Source of the DNA: Ralstonia soli
GTDB lineage: Bacteria; Pseudomonadota; Gammaproteobacteria; Burkholderiales; Burkholderiaceae
NCBI RefSeq assembly: GCF_023955655.1
Contig: NZ_JAMXHT010000006.1
Coordinates: forward strand, 434,001-498,000
DNA length: 64,000 nt
Reading direction: 5' to 3'
Of this stretch, positions 21,167 through 31,361 are shown piece after piece. The position numbers were made by a program, and so were the translations under genes. Under the pieces are notes generated by a model. That model was not told the origin of the DNA. It made no database searches and saw nothing but the letters and a program-made list of their open reading frames with translations. Each line of letters begins with the position of its first letter. The stretch's first letter is position 1.

Positions 21167-22549
21167 TTAATTGGCGGCCAGGGCGTCAAGCAGCTTCTGG
21201 TGGACGCCGCCGAAGCCACCGTTGCTCATCACGAGCACATGGTCGCCCGGGCGAGCGACAGCGGTCACAGCCTCAACGAGGGTCGTCAGATCGGAAAACG
21301 CCTTGGCACGACCGCCCAGCGGCGCCAGTGCACCGGCCAGATCCCAGCCGAGGGCGTCACGGCCGTTGGCGGCACCATAAGCGAAGATTTGATCCGCGCC
21401 GGCCAAGCTATCCGGGAGCGCCTGTTTCATCACGCCGAGCTTCATGGTGTTTGAGCGCGGCTCCAGCACCGCCAGGATGCGTGCGTCGCCGATGCGGCGG
21501 CGCAGCCCTTCGATCGTGGTACGGATAGCGGTCGGGTGGTGGGCAAAGTCGTCGTAGACGATGACGCCATTCACGGTGCCGCGGACTTCCATGCGGCGCT
21601 TCACATTTTCGAAACGGGCCAGGCTTTCAATGGCTTGAGCCGGCGGCACGCCCACATGGCGCGCGGCAGCAATGGCGGCCAGGGCGTTCATGCGGTTGTG
21701 GTCGCCCTGCAGCGACCAACGTACTCGGCCCTGCGTCCGACCATTGAAGAGCACGTCAAAGCTGTCGTCCGCATTTGCGCCATCCCCCAAGTTGGCGATC
21801 TTCCAGCCATCACCCTGTTCTGCGCCGAAGTGCTCGACTTCAGACCAACATCCGCGCTCAAGTACGCGCTTCAGGCTGTCTTCACGGCCATTGACGACCA
21901 ACCGGCCCTGACCGGGCACCGTCCGTACGAGATGATGGAATTGGGTTTCGATCGCAGCAAGATCCGGGAAGATGTCGGCGTGATCGAACTCCAGGTTATT
22001 CAGGATGGCCGTGCGGGGGCGATAGTGGACAAACTTGCTGCGCTTGTCGAAAAACGCCGTATCGTATTCGTCGGCCTCGATCACGAAGAAGTCGGATTCG
22101 GTCAGGCGCGCCGACAGCCCGAAGTTGCGTGGCACGCCGCCCACCAGGAAGCCCGGGTTGTAGCCGGCATCTTGCAGCACCCAGGCAAGCATCGACGTGG
22201 TCGTCGTCTTGCCATGCGTACCGGCCACGGCCAGCACCCACTTCTGCCGCAGCACGTTGTCCCCCAGCCATTGCGGGCCGGAAACGTAGGGCAGATTGCG
22301 GTCCAGGATGGCTTCCATCAGCGGGTTGCCGCGCGAGATCACATTGCCGATCACGTATAGATCGGCACCGATGGAGAGCTGTTGGGGGTCGAAGCCTTCA
22401 ATCAGCTCGATGCCTTGGGCTTCGAGCTGCGTGCTCATGGGGGGGTAGACGTTGGCGTCGCAGCCGGTGACGCGGTGACCGGCCTGGCGGGCGATCAGGG
22501 CAATGCCGCCCATGAAGGTGCCGCAGATTCCAAGGATGTGGATATGCAT
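21167..22549 (-). CDS. mpl: UDP-N-acetylmuramate:L-alanyl-gamma-D-glutamyl-meso-diaminopimelate ligase
   Basis: Recycles cell-wall peptides by joining the tripeptide released from murein to UDP-MurNAc. The 460-residue Mur-ligase-fold protein begins MHIHILGICGTFMGGIALIA (nucleotide-sugar binding). It has the P-loop GTHGKTTTTSMLAWVL, VIEADEYDTAFFDKRSKFVHY, NNLEFDHADIF, and VYDDFAHHPTAIRTTI. An ATG nine bases upstream (22558) is an equal start candidate. The gene is divergent from the nucleotidyltransferase-like gene. ampD at 52256 acts in the same recycling pathway. Confidence 0.95.
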   Translation of the reverse strand: MHIHILGICGTFMGGIALIARQAGHRVTGCDANVYPPMSTQLEAQGIELIEGFDPQQLSIGADLYVIGNVISRGNPLMEAILDRNLPYVSGPQWLGDNVLRQKWVLAVAGTHGKTTTTSMLAWVLQDAGYNPGFLVGGVPRNFGLSARLTESDFFVIEADEYDTAFFDKRSKFVHYRPRTAILNNLEFDHADIFPDLAAIETQFHHLVRTVPGQGRLVVNGREDSLKRVLERGCWSEVEHFGAEQGDGWKIANLGDGANADDSFDVLFNGRTQGRVRWSLQGDHNRMNALAAIAAARHVGVPPAQAIESLARFENVKRRMEVRGTVNGVIVYDDFAHHPTAIRTTIEGLRRRIGDARILAVLEPRSNTMKLGVMKQALPDSLAGADQIFAYGAANGRDALGWDLAGALAPLGGRAKAFSDLTTLVEAVTAVARPGDHVLVMSNGGFGGVHQKLLDALAAN

Positions 22550-22627
22550 GGGAGCCATCTCAACTTCGTTGCGGCGCATTGTACCTGCTGCCTTCGGGCG
22601 GTCCGCGCGCTTCAGTAAAATAGAGCC

Positions 22628-23302
22628 ATGTCCAAACGCCCCATCCTTGACCCCGCTCGCGTGCGGGAGGAAATCGCCGCCGTCGCCGCCCGCATGATCG
22701 CGGAGGACGGGGCCGACTACGCCACCGCCAAGCGCAAGGCCGCGCGCCAGGTGCTCGGCACGGAGTCGCGCGCCGCCGGCGAATGGCTGCCCGATAACGA
22801 GCTGGTCGAAACGGAAGTCCGCGAGTACCAGGCGCTGTTCCAGGCCGATTCCCAACCACGGGTGCTGGCACTGCTGCGCCGCATCGCGCTGGTGTTGATG
22901 GAAGGGCTGGCCGCGCACAACCCGTATCTGGCTGGCGCGGTTTTCAACGGCACTGCCAGCGAGCATTCCGACATCCACCTGCAGGTCTTTTGCGACAGCC
23001 CGAAGGACGTGGCGATCTTCCTGCTCAATGCCGGCATCGACTTCGACACCACCGAGACCGCCCATTTCGGCGGCCGCGACGAAGTGGAAACGCTCAGCTT
23101 TCTGTGGCGCGGCCAATGGCCTGCTGGGCCCGAATCACGCGACCTCGCCCGCGAGTTGCGCGCCGAAACCGGCACGCCCGTCGGTGTCCACATCGCCCTG
23201 TACGACCTGAACGATGTGCGTGGTGCGCGACGCGCCGACGCCAGCGGCCGGGCCCAGCGCGGCGATGCTGCCGCGGTGCGCGCCCTCCTCTCGCAGGGGT
23301 GA
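22628..23302 (+). CDS. Conserved hypothetical protein, possible nucleotidyltransferase fold
   Basis: A 224-residue cytoplasmic protein I do not recognise by name. The N-terminal third is helical with KAARQVLG and ELVETEVREYQALF. In the middle, GAVFNGTASEHSDIHLQVFC resembles the G-S-x(n)-S-D-I-D-L strand-loop of nucleotidyltransferases, although the second acidic residue is His here. The C-terminus (GVHIALYDLNDVRGA) looks like a closing beta strand. TAAAAT at 22616-22621, only 6 bases before the ATG, could be a -10 element, which would make the transcript nearly leaderless or point to a later start. It is divergent from mpl and followed by a TlpA-like gene. Confidence 0.7.
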   Translation: MSKRPILDPARVREEIAAVAARMIAEDGADYATAKRKAARQVLGTESRAAGEWLPDNELVETEVREYQALFQADSQPRVLALLRRIALVLMEGLAAHNPYLAGAVFNGTASEHSDIHLQVFCDSPKDVAIFLLNAGIDFDTTETAHFGGRDEVETLSFLWRGQWPAGPESRDLARELRAETGTPVGVHIALYDLNDVRGARRADASGRAQRGDAAAVRALLSQG

Positions 23303-23369
23303 CCCGCCCGACAGGAGTACAATCCGGCACGCCTCGCCGCTGTCTATATATAGAGCCCCCCCTGGAACC

Positions 23370-23894
23370 ATGACCCGCCGTACCACCTTGATCGCCCTGC
23401 TGATCGCCGGCCTGATTGCCGCAGCGCTGGGCGTCTACGCCGGGCATCGCGCCACGGAGCCCAAGACGCCGGCCGACAATGCGGTCACCGCGTTCTACGG
23501 CAGCAAGCTGCCCGATGCCCAGGGCGCGCCACTGGATCTGGCGGCATACCGGGGCCAGACGGTGGTGATCAATTTCTGGGCACCATGGTGCGGCCCTTGC
23601 GTCGAAGAAATGCCCGAACTGTCCACGCTGGCGCAAGAGCAGCGGGGCAAGGCAAAGTTCGTCGGCATTGGCATCGATTCGGCAGCCAATATCCAGACAT
23701 TTCTGAGTAAGGTCCACGTCACCTACCCGATCGCGGTGGCAGGTTTCGGCGGCACGGAGTTGGGGCGTCAGTTCGGCAACGAGGTCGGCGGCCTTCCGTT
23801 TACTGTGATCCTTAATGCACACGGCGAGATCACATTCCGAAAAATGGGCCGGGTGCATGCGGAAGAATTACGCGAAGCCCTGCAGAAGGCGTGA
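23370..23894 (+). CDS. TlpA-like thiol:disulfide oxidoreductase (thioredoxin fold)
   Basis: A 174-residue membrane-anchored periplasmic thioredoxin-like protein. Residues 6-24 form a signal anchor (LIALLIAGLIAAALGVYAG). The redox site is FWAPWCGPCVEEMPEL, with the CGPC at about 73-76, and GGLPFTVILNAHGEI carries the conserved cis-proline. Family members keep periplasmic cysteines reduced, often for cytochrome c maturation; the partner cannot be deduced here. The start at 23370 was preferred over an in-frame start at 23214, which overlaps the previous gene and lacks similarity. Confidence 0.9.
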   Translation: MTRRTTLIALLIAGLIAAALGVYAGHRATEPKTPADNAVTAFYGSKLPDAQGAPLDLAAYRGQTVVINFWAPWCGPCVEEMPELSTLAQEQRGKAKFVGIGIDSAANIQTFLSKVHVTYPIAVAGFGGTELGRQFGNEVGGLPFTVILNAHGEITFRKMGRVHAEELREALQKA

Positions 23895-23903
23895 ACATTC
23901 AAA

Positions 23904-23919
23904 AACGTCATATGACGTT
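23904..23919. promoter_or_regulatory. 16-bp perfect palindrome, possible operator
   Basis: AACGTCATATGACGTT reads the same on both strands. It lies 10 bases after the TlpA-like stop and about 160 bases before aroQ. The size suits a dimeric regulator site. It lacks a T tract, so it is not a terminator. Confidence 0.45.
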
Positions 23920-24017
23920 CATGTGCACGCAACTTCCCTTCTTCTTCACCAAAAATGTGGGCTGCGCAGTCAACATCGGTGAAAACACCGATTTCTCGAC
24001 AGTTTTTCAGCAAAAAC

Positions 24018-24047
24018 TAGACAAAGCATTCTAATTTGCTGTAAATT
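24018..24047 (+). promoter_or_regulatory. Putative promoter of aroQ
   Basis: TAGACA (24018-24023) and TAAATT (24042-24047) are 18 bases apart in an AT-rich stretch, 29 bases before the GTG start of aroQ. Confidence 0.45.
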
Positions 24048-24076
24048 CCGCCCAACTTCGCTCAACCGGTCAAATC

Positions 24077-24556
24077 GTGACTGACAAACCGATCGCCAAA
24101 GCGCTTCCCAACGTGCTCGTATTGCACGGTCCGAACCTCAATTTGCTGGGGACACGGGAACCGGAGGTCTATGGTGCGACCACGCTGGCCGACATCAATG
24201 CGGCTCTGGTCAAACGTGCCCAGTCGCGCGGCGTGACGCTGTCGCATTTCCAGTCGAACCACGAAGGTGCGCTGGTCGATCGCATTCACGCCGCCAAGAG
24301 CGAAGGCGTCGAATTCATCATCATCAACCCGGCGGCCTATACGCATACGAGTGTGGCGCTGCGCGATGCGCTGGCCGGGGTGGTGATTCCGTACATCGAA
24401 GTCCATCTGTCCAACGTGCATCGTCGTGAGCCGTTCCGCCACCATTCGTACCTGGCGGACCAGGCGGTGGGCGTGATCTGTGGGCTGGGCTGGCGTGGCT
24501 ACCTGGCCGCACTGGACTATGTCGTCGACGAACATAGCGATCAACACGGCGGCTGA
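24077..24556 (+). CDS. aroQ: 3-Dehydroquinate dehydratase, type II
   Basis: Dehydrates 3-dehydroquinate to 3-dehydroshikimate in the shikimate pathway. The 159-residue protein has the type II landmarks: [19 protein letters not shown], with the catalytic tyrosine; [34 protein letters not shown]; and [19 protein letters not shown], with the catalytic histidine. The start is GTG at 24077. A promoter lies just upstream, and accB follows after 148 bases; the order aroQ-accB-accC is widespread in proteobacteria. Confidence 0.97.
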   Translation: MTDKPIAKALPNVLVLHGPNLNLLGTREPEVYGATTLADINAALVKRAQSRGVTLSHFQSNHEGALVDRIHAAKSEGVEFIIINPAAYTHTSVALRDALAGVVIPYIEVHLSNVHRREPFRHHSYLADQAVGVICGLGWRGYLAALDYVVDEHSDQHGG

Positions 24557-24704
24557 TCTGCCGCTTTCTTCCCCTTTTATTTCAACCACTTAACCAACGC
24601 AACGACGCCAGCGCCTGGAGCGCCTGACTTTACCGATGCGCGGCTGAAGAGCCATTCGCGCGTGCATCCCCGCCCCAGATCGCCGACGCTGCAGGAGAAC
24701 GTTC

Positions 24705-25172
24705 ATGGATTTGCGCAAGCTGAAAACGCTGATCGACCTCGTGGCCGAATCGGGCATTTCGGAACTCGAAGTGACCGAAGGCGAAGGCAAGGTCCGCATC
24801 GTCAAGTCGGCACCGCAGCAAGTGATGGCCGCGCCGATGCAGTACGCACCGATGCCCGCCATGCCTGCTGCACCGGCCGTCGCCGCGACGGCTGCACCGG
24901 CTGTCGGCGCTGAGGCCGCCGCCCCGGCGCTGCCCGCCGGCCATATCGTGACCTCGCCGATGGTCGGTACGTTCTACCGCTCGCCGTCGCCGGGCGCCGC
25001 CGAGTTCGTCAAGGTGGGCGACACCGTCAAGGAAGGCCAGACGCTGTGCATCATCGAAGCGATGAAGCTGCTCAACGAGATCGAAGCGGACAAGGCCGGC
25101 GTGATCAAGGAAGTCCTGATCGACAACGGCCAGGCTGTGGAATACGGCCAGCCGCTGTTCGTGATCGGCTGA
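24705..25172 (+). CDS. accB: Biotin carboxyl carrier protein of acetyl-CoA carboxylase
   Basis: Carries the biotin that shuttles carboxyl groups in malonyl-CoA synthesis. The 155-residue protein has an N-terminal helical part ([20 protein letters not shown]), an alanine/proline-rich linker (about 45-80) and the biotinyl domain. The biotin attachment site is EAMKLLNE, with Lys121. AGGAG precedes the ATG. accC follows after 138 bases and encodes the enzyme that carboxylates this protein. Confidence 0.98.
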   Translation: MDLRKLKTLIDLVAESGISELEVTEGEGKVRIVKSAPQQVMAAPMQYAPMPAMPAAPAVAATAAPAVGAEAAAPALPAGHIVTSPMVGTFYRSPSPGAAEFVKVGDTVKEGQTLCIIEAMKLLNEIEADKAGVIKEVLIDNGQAVEYGQPLFVIG

Positions 25173-25197
25173 TCTTCCGGCATCCGACCCTCATCGT

Positions 25198-25216
25198 GCG
25201 GCGCCAAGAGCGCCGC
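25198..25216 (+). other. Stem-loop between accB and accC
   Basis: GCGGCGC (25198-25204) and GCGCCGC (25210-25216) form a perfect 7-bp stem with a 5-base loop and no T tract. It may tune relative expression of accB and accC or stabilise the accB end; that role is a guess. Confidence 0.4.
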
Positions 25217-25310
25217 ATCCGAGCGCGAGTTGACGCAACCGAGTGCCCAGGTCCGCTAAGTGCGGCCCAGCCATAGCGCCCTCGCCTCCCCTTTTTGTAG
25301 CGAGAACACG

Positions 25311-26674
<1,364 letters not shown>

Positions 26675-26678
<4 letters not shown>

Positions 26679-27571
26679 CGTACCGCGAATGCGTACTTGA
26701 GGTGTCTCGCGACGACGCTGAGGCGTTGTCCGAGGCGCTGTTCGATCTGGGCGCCCTGTCGGTGTCGGTAGAAGACGCCGATGCCGACACGCCGGAAGAA
26801 CAACCGCTCTTCGGCGAGCCCGGCCACGAGCCGACCCGCCTGGCGTGGAACCGTTCGCGCGTGGTCGCGCTGCTGGCTGACGATGCCGATCCGGCACTGC
26901 TGGTGGCAGCCGCGGCCAACGAGATCAAGCTCTCGCCCATCCCTGCGTACACCGTGCGCGAAGTCGAAGAGCAGGACTGGGTGCGCGTGACGCAATCGCA
27001 GTTCGAGCCTATTCACATCGGCGAGCACATCTGGGTCGTGCCCTCGTGGCATGACGCACCGGAGCCCGATGCCGTGGTGCTGGAGCTGGACCCCGGCCTC
27101 GCTTTCGGTACCGGCAGCCACCCGACCACGCGTTTGTGCATGGAATGGCTGGAACAGCACGTGCAGCCCGGCGAGCGCACGCTCGATTACGGTTGCGGCT
27201 CGGGCATCCTGGCCATCGTCGCCAAGAAGCTCGGCGCGAGTGAAACCGTCGGCGTCGACATCGACCCGAACGCCGTGGAAGCCTCGCGCTACAACGCCGA
27301 GCGCAACCACGTCGAAGCCACCTTCGCGCTGCCCGACGATGCTCCGGAAGGCACCTTCGACCTGGTCGTGGCGAACATTCTGTCGAACCCGCTCAAGCTG
27401 ATGGCGGCCATGCTGTGCGCACGCGCGCGCCCGGGCGGCCGGCTGATCCTGTCAGGGGTGCTGGAGCGCCAAGCGGAGGAAGTGGCCGCCGCCTATGCGT
27501 CGGCCATTCCGCTGACGGTGTGGCGCGCACGTGACGGCTGGGTCTGCCTGCACGGTGTGAAACCGGCTTAA
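26675..27571 (+). CDS. prmA: Ribosomal protein L11 methyltransferase
   Basis: Trimethylates several residues of ribosomal protein L11 using S-adenosylmethionine. The 298-residue protein has an N-terminal substrate-recognition domain ([20 protein letters not shown]) and a class I methyltransferase domain. That domain contains [34 protein letters not shown] and [13 protein letters not shown]. The start is a GTG at 26675 that overlaps the accC stop (GTGA), so the genes are translationally coupled. Confidence 0.96.
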
Positions 27572-27665
27572 CAGCGCAGAAGTCGCACCAGCGTCGGCAC
27601 AAAGGTCGACGCTGGCGCTGCTGTCTGCAATACTCGCGCGGTCGGCTTTTCTCTCTTCGTCTCGC

Positions 27666-29075
27666 ATGGCAACTGCGCCACAAGCTGCGCCACGTCTGGC
27701 CGCCCGCTGCCCCAACTGCCAAACCGCGTTCCGCGTTGTCGCCGACCAACTCCGGCTGCGCGGCGGGCTTGTCCGTTGCGGGCGCTGCAACCACGTCTTT
27801 GATGGCCGCGATCATCTGATCGAACTCGGCGCCGCACCCGCACCCGCACCCGCACAGACAGCGCCAGTGGCCGAAGTGCCGCAGCCGCCGAAGCCGCAAG
27901 AACCTGCCCCCCGTACAACGCAAGCCCCGGTCGCCCCAGAACCGCCAGCGCCCTCCACGCCGCCGGCTGACGGAAACGAAAGCGAAGACGAACGCGAAGA
28001 CGACCACGGCTTCGGCATGACGTTGATCTGGGAAGAAGACCTTTCCGAAGAGGGCGTCGCCGAAGTCCATTTGGGTGAAGTCGAAGGCGCGACCCCGGCA
28101 CCCGACGCACAACCGACCGCGCCCGACACGCGGCCACTGCCCGGCGCGCCACCAGCTGCTCCGTCCGATGAACCGCAGCAGCCCACCCATGCCTTCCATG
28201 GTCTGCCGCCGCTGCGCGATCTCGAAGACGAGGAAGACACGTTCGCGGCAGCCCTGCCCAAGCAGCCGTCGGCTGACTTGCCAGTCGAACCCGCGCTCAC
28301 ACCGGCAGCCGCGTCGGCAGGACCGGTTGCATCCCCGACGCCCGTTGCCCAAGCCCACGATTCGGTCTGGATGCGCCACGATGCCGATCCGCACACGCTA
28401 TTCGCGCCGGTGCCACGGCGCCATGGTCACGCTCGTCGTGCGCAAACCGAACCCGCGAGCCCGGCACCGCAACGCACACTGACCGGGGCACCGCGTCCAC
28501 GCCAGGTGCGCGGGCCGAATCACGGCGTCTCCGCCGCAACGCTGGATTTCCTGCGCGCCGCGCAGGCACGCGAACAGGCACGCAAGTCGACAGGACGCCG
28601 TGCACTGGCGCGCATTGCGGTTGGTTTCCTGACCGTGCTGGCGGTGGTGCAGTTGCTGTTCCTCGCCCGCGCCGAGATCGCCCGCCGTGCACCCTCCACG
28701 CGCCCGCTGTGGGAAGCGCTGTGCCAGCCGCTGCATTGCACGGTCGCGCCGCCGCGGGATCTGGATGCCCTGCTGATCGAGTCGTCCCAACTGCAGCGCC
28801 AGGAAGGCGAGGCGTCCGACGAATACGTGCTGACCGCCACGCTGCGCAACCGTGCCGGCGGCCCCATCGCGCTGCCCGCCATCGAGCTGATCACGACCGA
28901 TCTGCAGGACCAGTTGCTCTCCCGCCGCGCCCTACTGCCCAACGACTATCTGAACCCGAGCGACAGTGCATACGGCAAGTCAGGGCTGCCCGCCCGCGCC
29001 GAGTTGCCGATTCGGGTACGATTCCAGTCCCAGCGCCCGACGGCCAACTACCGGGTGCTGATTTTTTACCCCTGA
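27666..29075 (+). CDS. Zinc-ribbon and DUF3426 membrane protein
   Basis: A 469-residue protein of three parts. An MJ0042-type zinc ribbon sits at the N-terminus ([10 protein letters not shown] then [12 protein letters not shown]; two CxxC pairs at about residues 16-40). A long proline/alanine/acidic region of low complexity covers about 60-280. A single membrane helix ([20 protein letters not shown], about 316-335) precedes the DUF3426 domain, predicted periplasmic. The function is unknown in the family; the ribbon could bind nucleic acid or protein in the cytoplasm. It follows prmA after 94 bases, a conserved arrangement in Burkholderiales as far as I recall. Confidence 0.85.
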   Translation: MATAPQAAPRLAARCPNCQTAFRVVADQLRLRGGLVRCGRCNHVFDGRDHLIELGAAPAPAPAQTAPVAEVPQPPKPQEPAPRTTQAPVAPEPPAPSTPPADGNESEDEREDDHGFGMTLIWEEDLSEEGVAEVHLGEVEGATPAPDAQPTAPDTRPLPGAPPAAPSDEPQQPTHAFHGLPPLRDLEDEEDTFAAALPKQPSADLPVEPALTPAAASAGPVASPTPVAQAHDSVWMRHDADPHTLFAPVPRRHGHARRAQTEPASPAPQRTLTGAPRPRQVRGPNHGVSAATLDFLRAAQAREQARKSTGRRALARIAVGFLTVLAVVQLLFLARAEIARRAPSTRPLWEALCQPLHCTVAPPRDLDALLIESSQLQRQEGEASDEYVLTATLRNRAGGPIALPAIELITTDLQDQLLSRRALLPNDYLNPSDSAYGKSGLPARAELPIRVRFQSQRPTANYRVLIFYP

Positions 29076-29124
29076 ATTTTCCCCAGACTCACCCCCAACA
29101 CGCATCAAAGGAAGGAGCAACACC

Positions 29125-29625
29125 ATGGCAAACGTGACCCTTGGCGGCAACCCGATCGAAGTCGGCGGCCAATTCCCGGCGGCCGGCGCGAAAGCCCCGG
29201 CATTCACGCTGGTTGGCGCAGACCTGAAAGACGTGTCGCTGGCCGACTTTGCCGGCAAGCGTAAGGTCCTGAACATCGTGCCGAGCCTGGACACCCCGGT
29301 GTGTGCCACCTCCACGCGCAAGTTCAACGAAGCCGCTGCCAAGCTCGACAACACGGTCGTGCTCTCGATCTCTGCCGACCTGCCGTTCGCCGCAGGCCGC
29401 TTCTGCACCACCGAAGGCATCAAGAACGTCGTGCCGCTGTCGACCTTCCGTGACAAGGGCTTCAAGCAAGCCTACGGCGTCGACATCACGTCGGGCCCGC
29501 TGGCCGGCGTGACCGCCCGCGCCGTGGTCGTGCTCGATGGCAACGACAACGTCCTGTATTCGCAGCTCGTGCCGGAAATCAAGGAAGAGCCGAACTACGA
29601 CGCCGCACTGGCTGCACTGAAGTAA
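29125..29625 (+). CDS. tpx: Thiol peroxidase (atypical 2-Cys peroxiredoxin)
   Basis: Reduces hydrogen and lipid hydroperoxides using thioredoxin. The 166-residue protein has the Tpx signature: [20 protein letters not shown] with peroxidatic Cys60, and [15 protein letters not shown] with resolving Cys94, the pair that forms the intramolecular disulfide. The N-terminal [15 protein letters not shown] is also typical. GGAAGGAG precedes the start. Two stem-loops follow the gene before the sugar kinase-like gene. Confidence 0.97.
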   Translation: MANVTLGGNPIEVGGQFPAAGAKAPAFTLVGADLKDVSLADFAGKRKVLNIVPSLDTPVCATSTRKFNEAAAKLDNTVVLSISADLPFAAGRFCTTEGIKNVVPLSTFRDKGFKQAYGVDITSGPLAGVTARAVVVLDGNDNVLYSQLVPEIKEEPNYDAALAALK

Positions 29626-29633
29626 GCTGTTTC

Positions 29634-29686
29634 GAGACCGGTCGCCGGTCTCTCGTTCATCACACGGCCGTCCGCTTGGACGGCCG
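29634..29686 (+). terminator. Tandem stem-loops after tpx
   Basis: Two perfect hairpins follow the tpx stop. The first is GAGACCGG-TCG-CCGGTCTC (29634-29652), then TCGTTC. The second is CGGCCGTCC-GCTT-GGACGGCCG (29665-29686), then CGTTC. The T tracts are poor, so termination is likely but not certain. Confidence 0.5.
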
Positions 29687-29711
29687 CGTTCACATTTGGA
29701 GCCCTCCCGAT

Positions 29712-30647
29712 ATGGCCAGCGTGATCTGCGGCTCGGTCGCCTACGACACCATCATGACGTTCGACGGACACTTCCGCGAACACATCCTGCCCGACAAGAT
29801 CCACATCCTGAACGTCTCCTTCCTGGTGCCAAGCATGCGTCGGGAGTTCGGTGGCTGCGCAGGCAACATCGCCTACACGCTCAAGCTGCTCGGCGGCGAG
29901 CCCATCATCATGGGCACCGTTGGCCAGGATGCCGGCCCGTATCTGGACTACCTGAAGGCGCTCGGTATCTCGACCGCGCACATCACCGAGATTCCGGACA
30001 CGTTCACGGCGCAGGCCATGATCACCACCGACCGCGACAACAACCAGATCACCGCGTTCCACCCGGGCGCGATGAGCCAGTCGAGCGTGAATTCGGTCAA
30101 GGATGCGCTGCCCGCCAGACTGGGCCTGGTCGGCCCCGACAGCCGCGAAGGCATGCTGCACCACGCCACCCAATTTGCCGAATCGGGCGTGCCGTTCATC
30201 TTCGACCTGGGCCAGGCGATGCCGCTGTTTGACGGCGCCGACCTGCGCCGCTTCGTTGAACTCGCCAGCTACGTGGTGGTCAATGACTACGAAGCGCAGG
30301 TCATGCTGTCACGCACGGGCTACAGTGCGACAGAACTTGCGCAGCGCGTCGAGGCGTTCATCGTCACGCGCGGGGAAGAAGGGGCGGAGATTCACACCGG
30401 CGGCAAGCAGTACACTATTCCTGTTGTGCCGGCCGAGCGTGTGGTCGACCCGACCGGTTGCGGCGACGCTTTCCGCGGCGGCCTGCTCTACGGTATCGAG
30501 AACGGGCTGGACTGGGAAACCACCGGCCGGCTCGCCAGCCTGATGGGCTCACTCAAGATCGCCTGCCAGGGGCCGCAAAATCACGGTCTGCCCGTCGACG
30601 AGATTGCCCGGCGCTTCGAATCCGCTTTCGGGTATCGGTATCAATAA
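29712..30647 (+). CDS. PfkB-family carbohydrate/nucleoside kinase (adenosine kinase-like)
   Basis: A 311-residue ribokinase-fold protein that should phosphorylate a sugar or nucleoside with ATP. GGCAGNIAYTLKLLGGEPIIMGTVG is near residues 45-70, the anion hole DPTGCGDAFRGGLLYG is at about 250-265, and VTRGEEGAEIH precedes it. The overall pattern, with SVAYDTIMTF at the start, resembles adenosine kinase-like members. The substrate cannot be fixed from sequence alone. The start at 29712 follows GGAG at good spacing. It is followed after 9 bases by a lipoprotein gene, probably on the same transcript. Confidence 0.88.
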   Translation: MASVICGSVAYDTIMTFDGHFREHILPDKIHILNVSFLVPSMRREFGGCAGNIAYTLKLLGGEPIIMGTVGQDAGPYLDYLKALGISTAHITEIPDTFTAQAMITTDRDNNQITAFHPGAMSQSSVNSVKDALPARLGLVGPDSREGMLHHATQFAESGVPFIFDLGQAMPLFDGADLRRFVELASYVVVNDYEAQVMLSRTGYSATELAQRVEAFIVTRGEEGAEIHTGGKQYTIPVVPAERVVDPTGCGDAFRGGLLYGIENGLDWETTGRLASLMGSLKIACQGPQNHGLPVDEIARRFESAFGYRYQ

Positions 30648-30656
30648 GGAACAAAC

Positions 30657-31124
30657 ATGAAACCCATCTATCGCATCGGCGCTGCAGCCCTGATGGTTGC
30701 CGCTCTCGGCCTGCAAGGTTGCGCCATGGGCACCAACTCCAACAGCGCGTACACCTCGGGGCAGGCGCAGCGCGAACAGACCGTGCGCTTCGGCACCGTG
30801 GATTCCGTGCGCAACGTCGTGATCGACCGTGAGGCGACCGGCGTCGGTACCATCGCGGGCGGCGCAATCGGCGGCATCGGGTCGGCGGCAGCCATCGGGC
30901 GCGGCAACGGCTCGGTGGCGGCGGGCGTGCTCGGCGCCATCCTCGGCGGCGTGGCTGGCAGCGCGATCGAAGGTCAGGCGAACAAGCGTCCGGGTCTCGA
31001 GATCACCGTCAAGCTGGACAACGGCGAATACCGCGCCATCACGCAGGACGCCGACGAGGCATTCCGCCCGGGCGAGCGCGTGCGCCTGTTGTCGTCTGGC
31101 GGCGTGACCCGCGTGACGCACTGA
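30657..31124 (+). CDS. Glycine-zipper outer-membrane lipoprotein (SlyB/Pcp-like)
   Basis: A 155-residue lipoprotein. The signal peptide ends in a lipobox, GLQGC, with Cys22 as the lipidation site. Residues 60-105 form a glycine-zipper pair ([36 protein letters not shown]) of the SlyB/17-kDa antigen type, and the C-terminus ([14 protein letters not shown]) is a small beta domain. Such proteins sit in the outer membrane and affect envelope integrity. A strong terminator follows. Confidence 0.9.
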   Translation: MKPIYRIGAAALMVAALGLQGCAMGTNSNSAYTSGQAQREQTVRFGTVDSVRNVVIDREATGVGTIAGGAIGGIGSAAAIGRGNGSVAAGVLGAILGGVAGSAIEGQANKRPGLEITVKLDNGEYRAITQDADEAFRPGERVRLLSSGGVTRVTH

Positions 31125-31155
31125 TCGATCTGGCCCATCGGGCCGGGCGCATCGG

Positions 31156-31195
31156 AAAAAACCGCAGCGGCACGATGCCGATGCGGTTTTTTTTT
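31156..31195 (+). terminator. Rho-independent terminator of the glycine-zipper lipoprotein gene
   Basis: AACCGCA and TGCGGTT pair around an inner imperfect stem, followed by nine T residues, about 30 bases after the stop. Confidence 0.9.
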
Positions 31196-31222
31196 CGCGC
31201 ATGCAACGAATGCACGAGCAAG

Positions 31223-31257
31223 AAAAAGCCCGCCGGGGCGTAAGCCGATCGGCGGGC
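31223..31257 (-). terminator. Rho-independent terminator of the H1-like gene
   Basis: On the minus strand GCCCGCCG and CGGCGGGC pair and are followed by TTTTTC, about 105 bases beyond the H1-like stop. Confidence 0.75.
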
Positions 31258-31260
31258 GGT

Positions 31261-31300
31261 GCAAGACACCAGGTCTTGCGGACCGGATACGCGGTATCCG
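31261..31300 (-). other. Two stem-loops in the H1-like 3' untranslated region
   Basis: GCAAGAC/GTCTTGC (31261-31279, 5-base loop) and CGGATAC/GTATCCG (31284-31300, 3-base loop) are perfect adjacent hairpins between the H1-like stop and its terminator. Confidence 0.55.
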
Positions 31301-31361
31301 ATCAGGTGGGCGCGACATGCGCGCCGCTGTGGTCCCGGAGGATCACCGTCGCAAGAATGAC

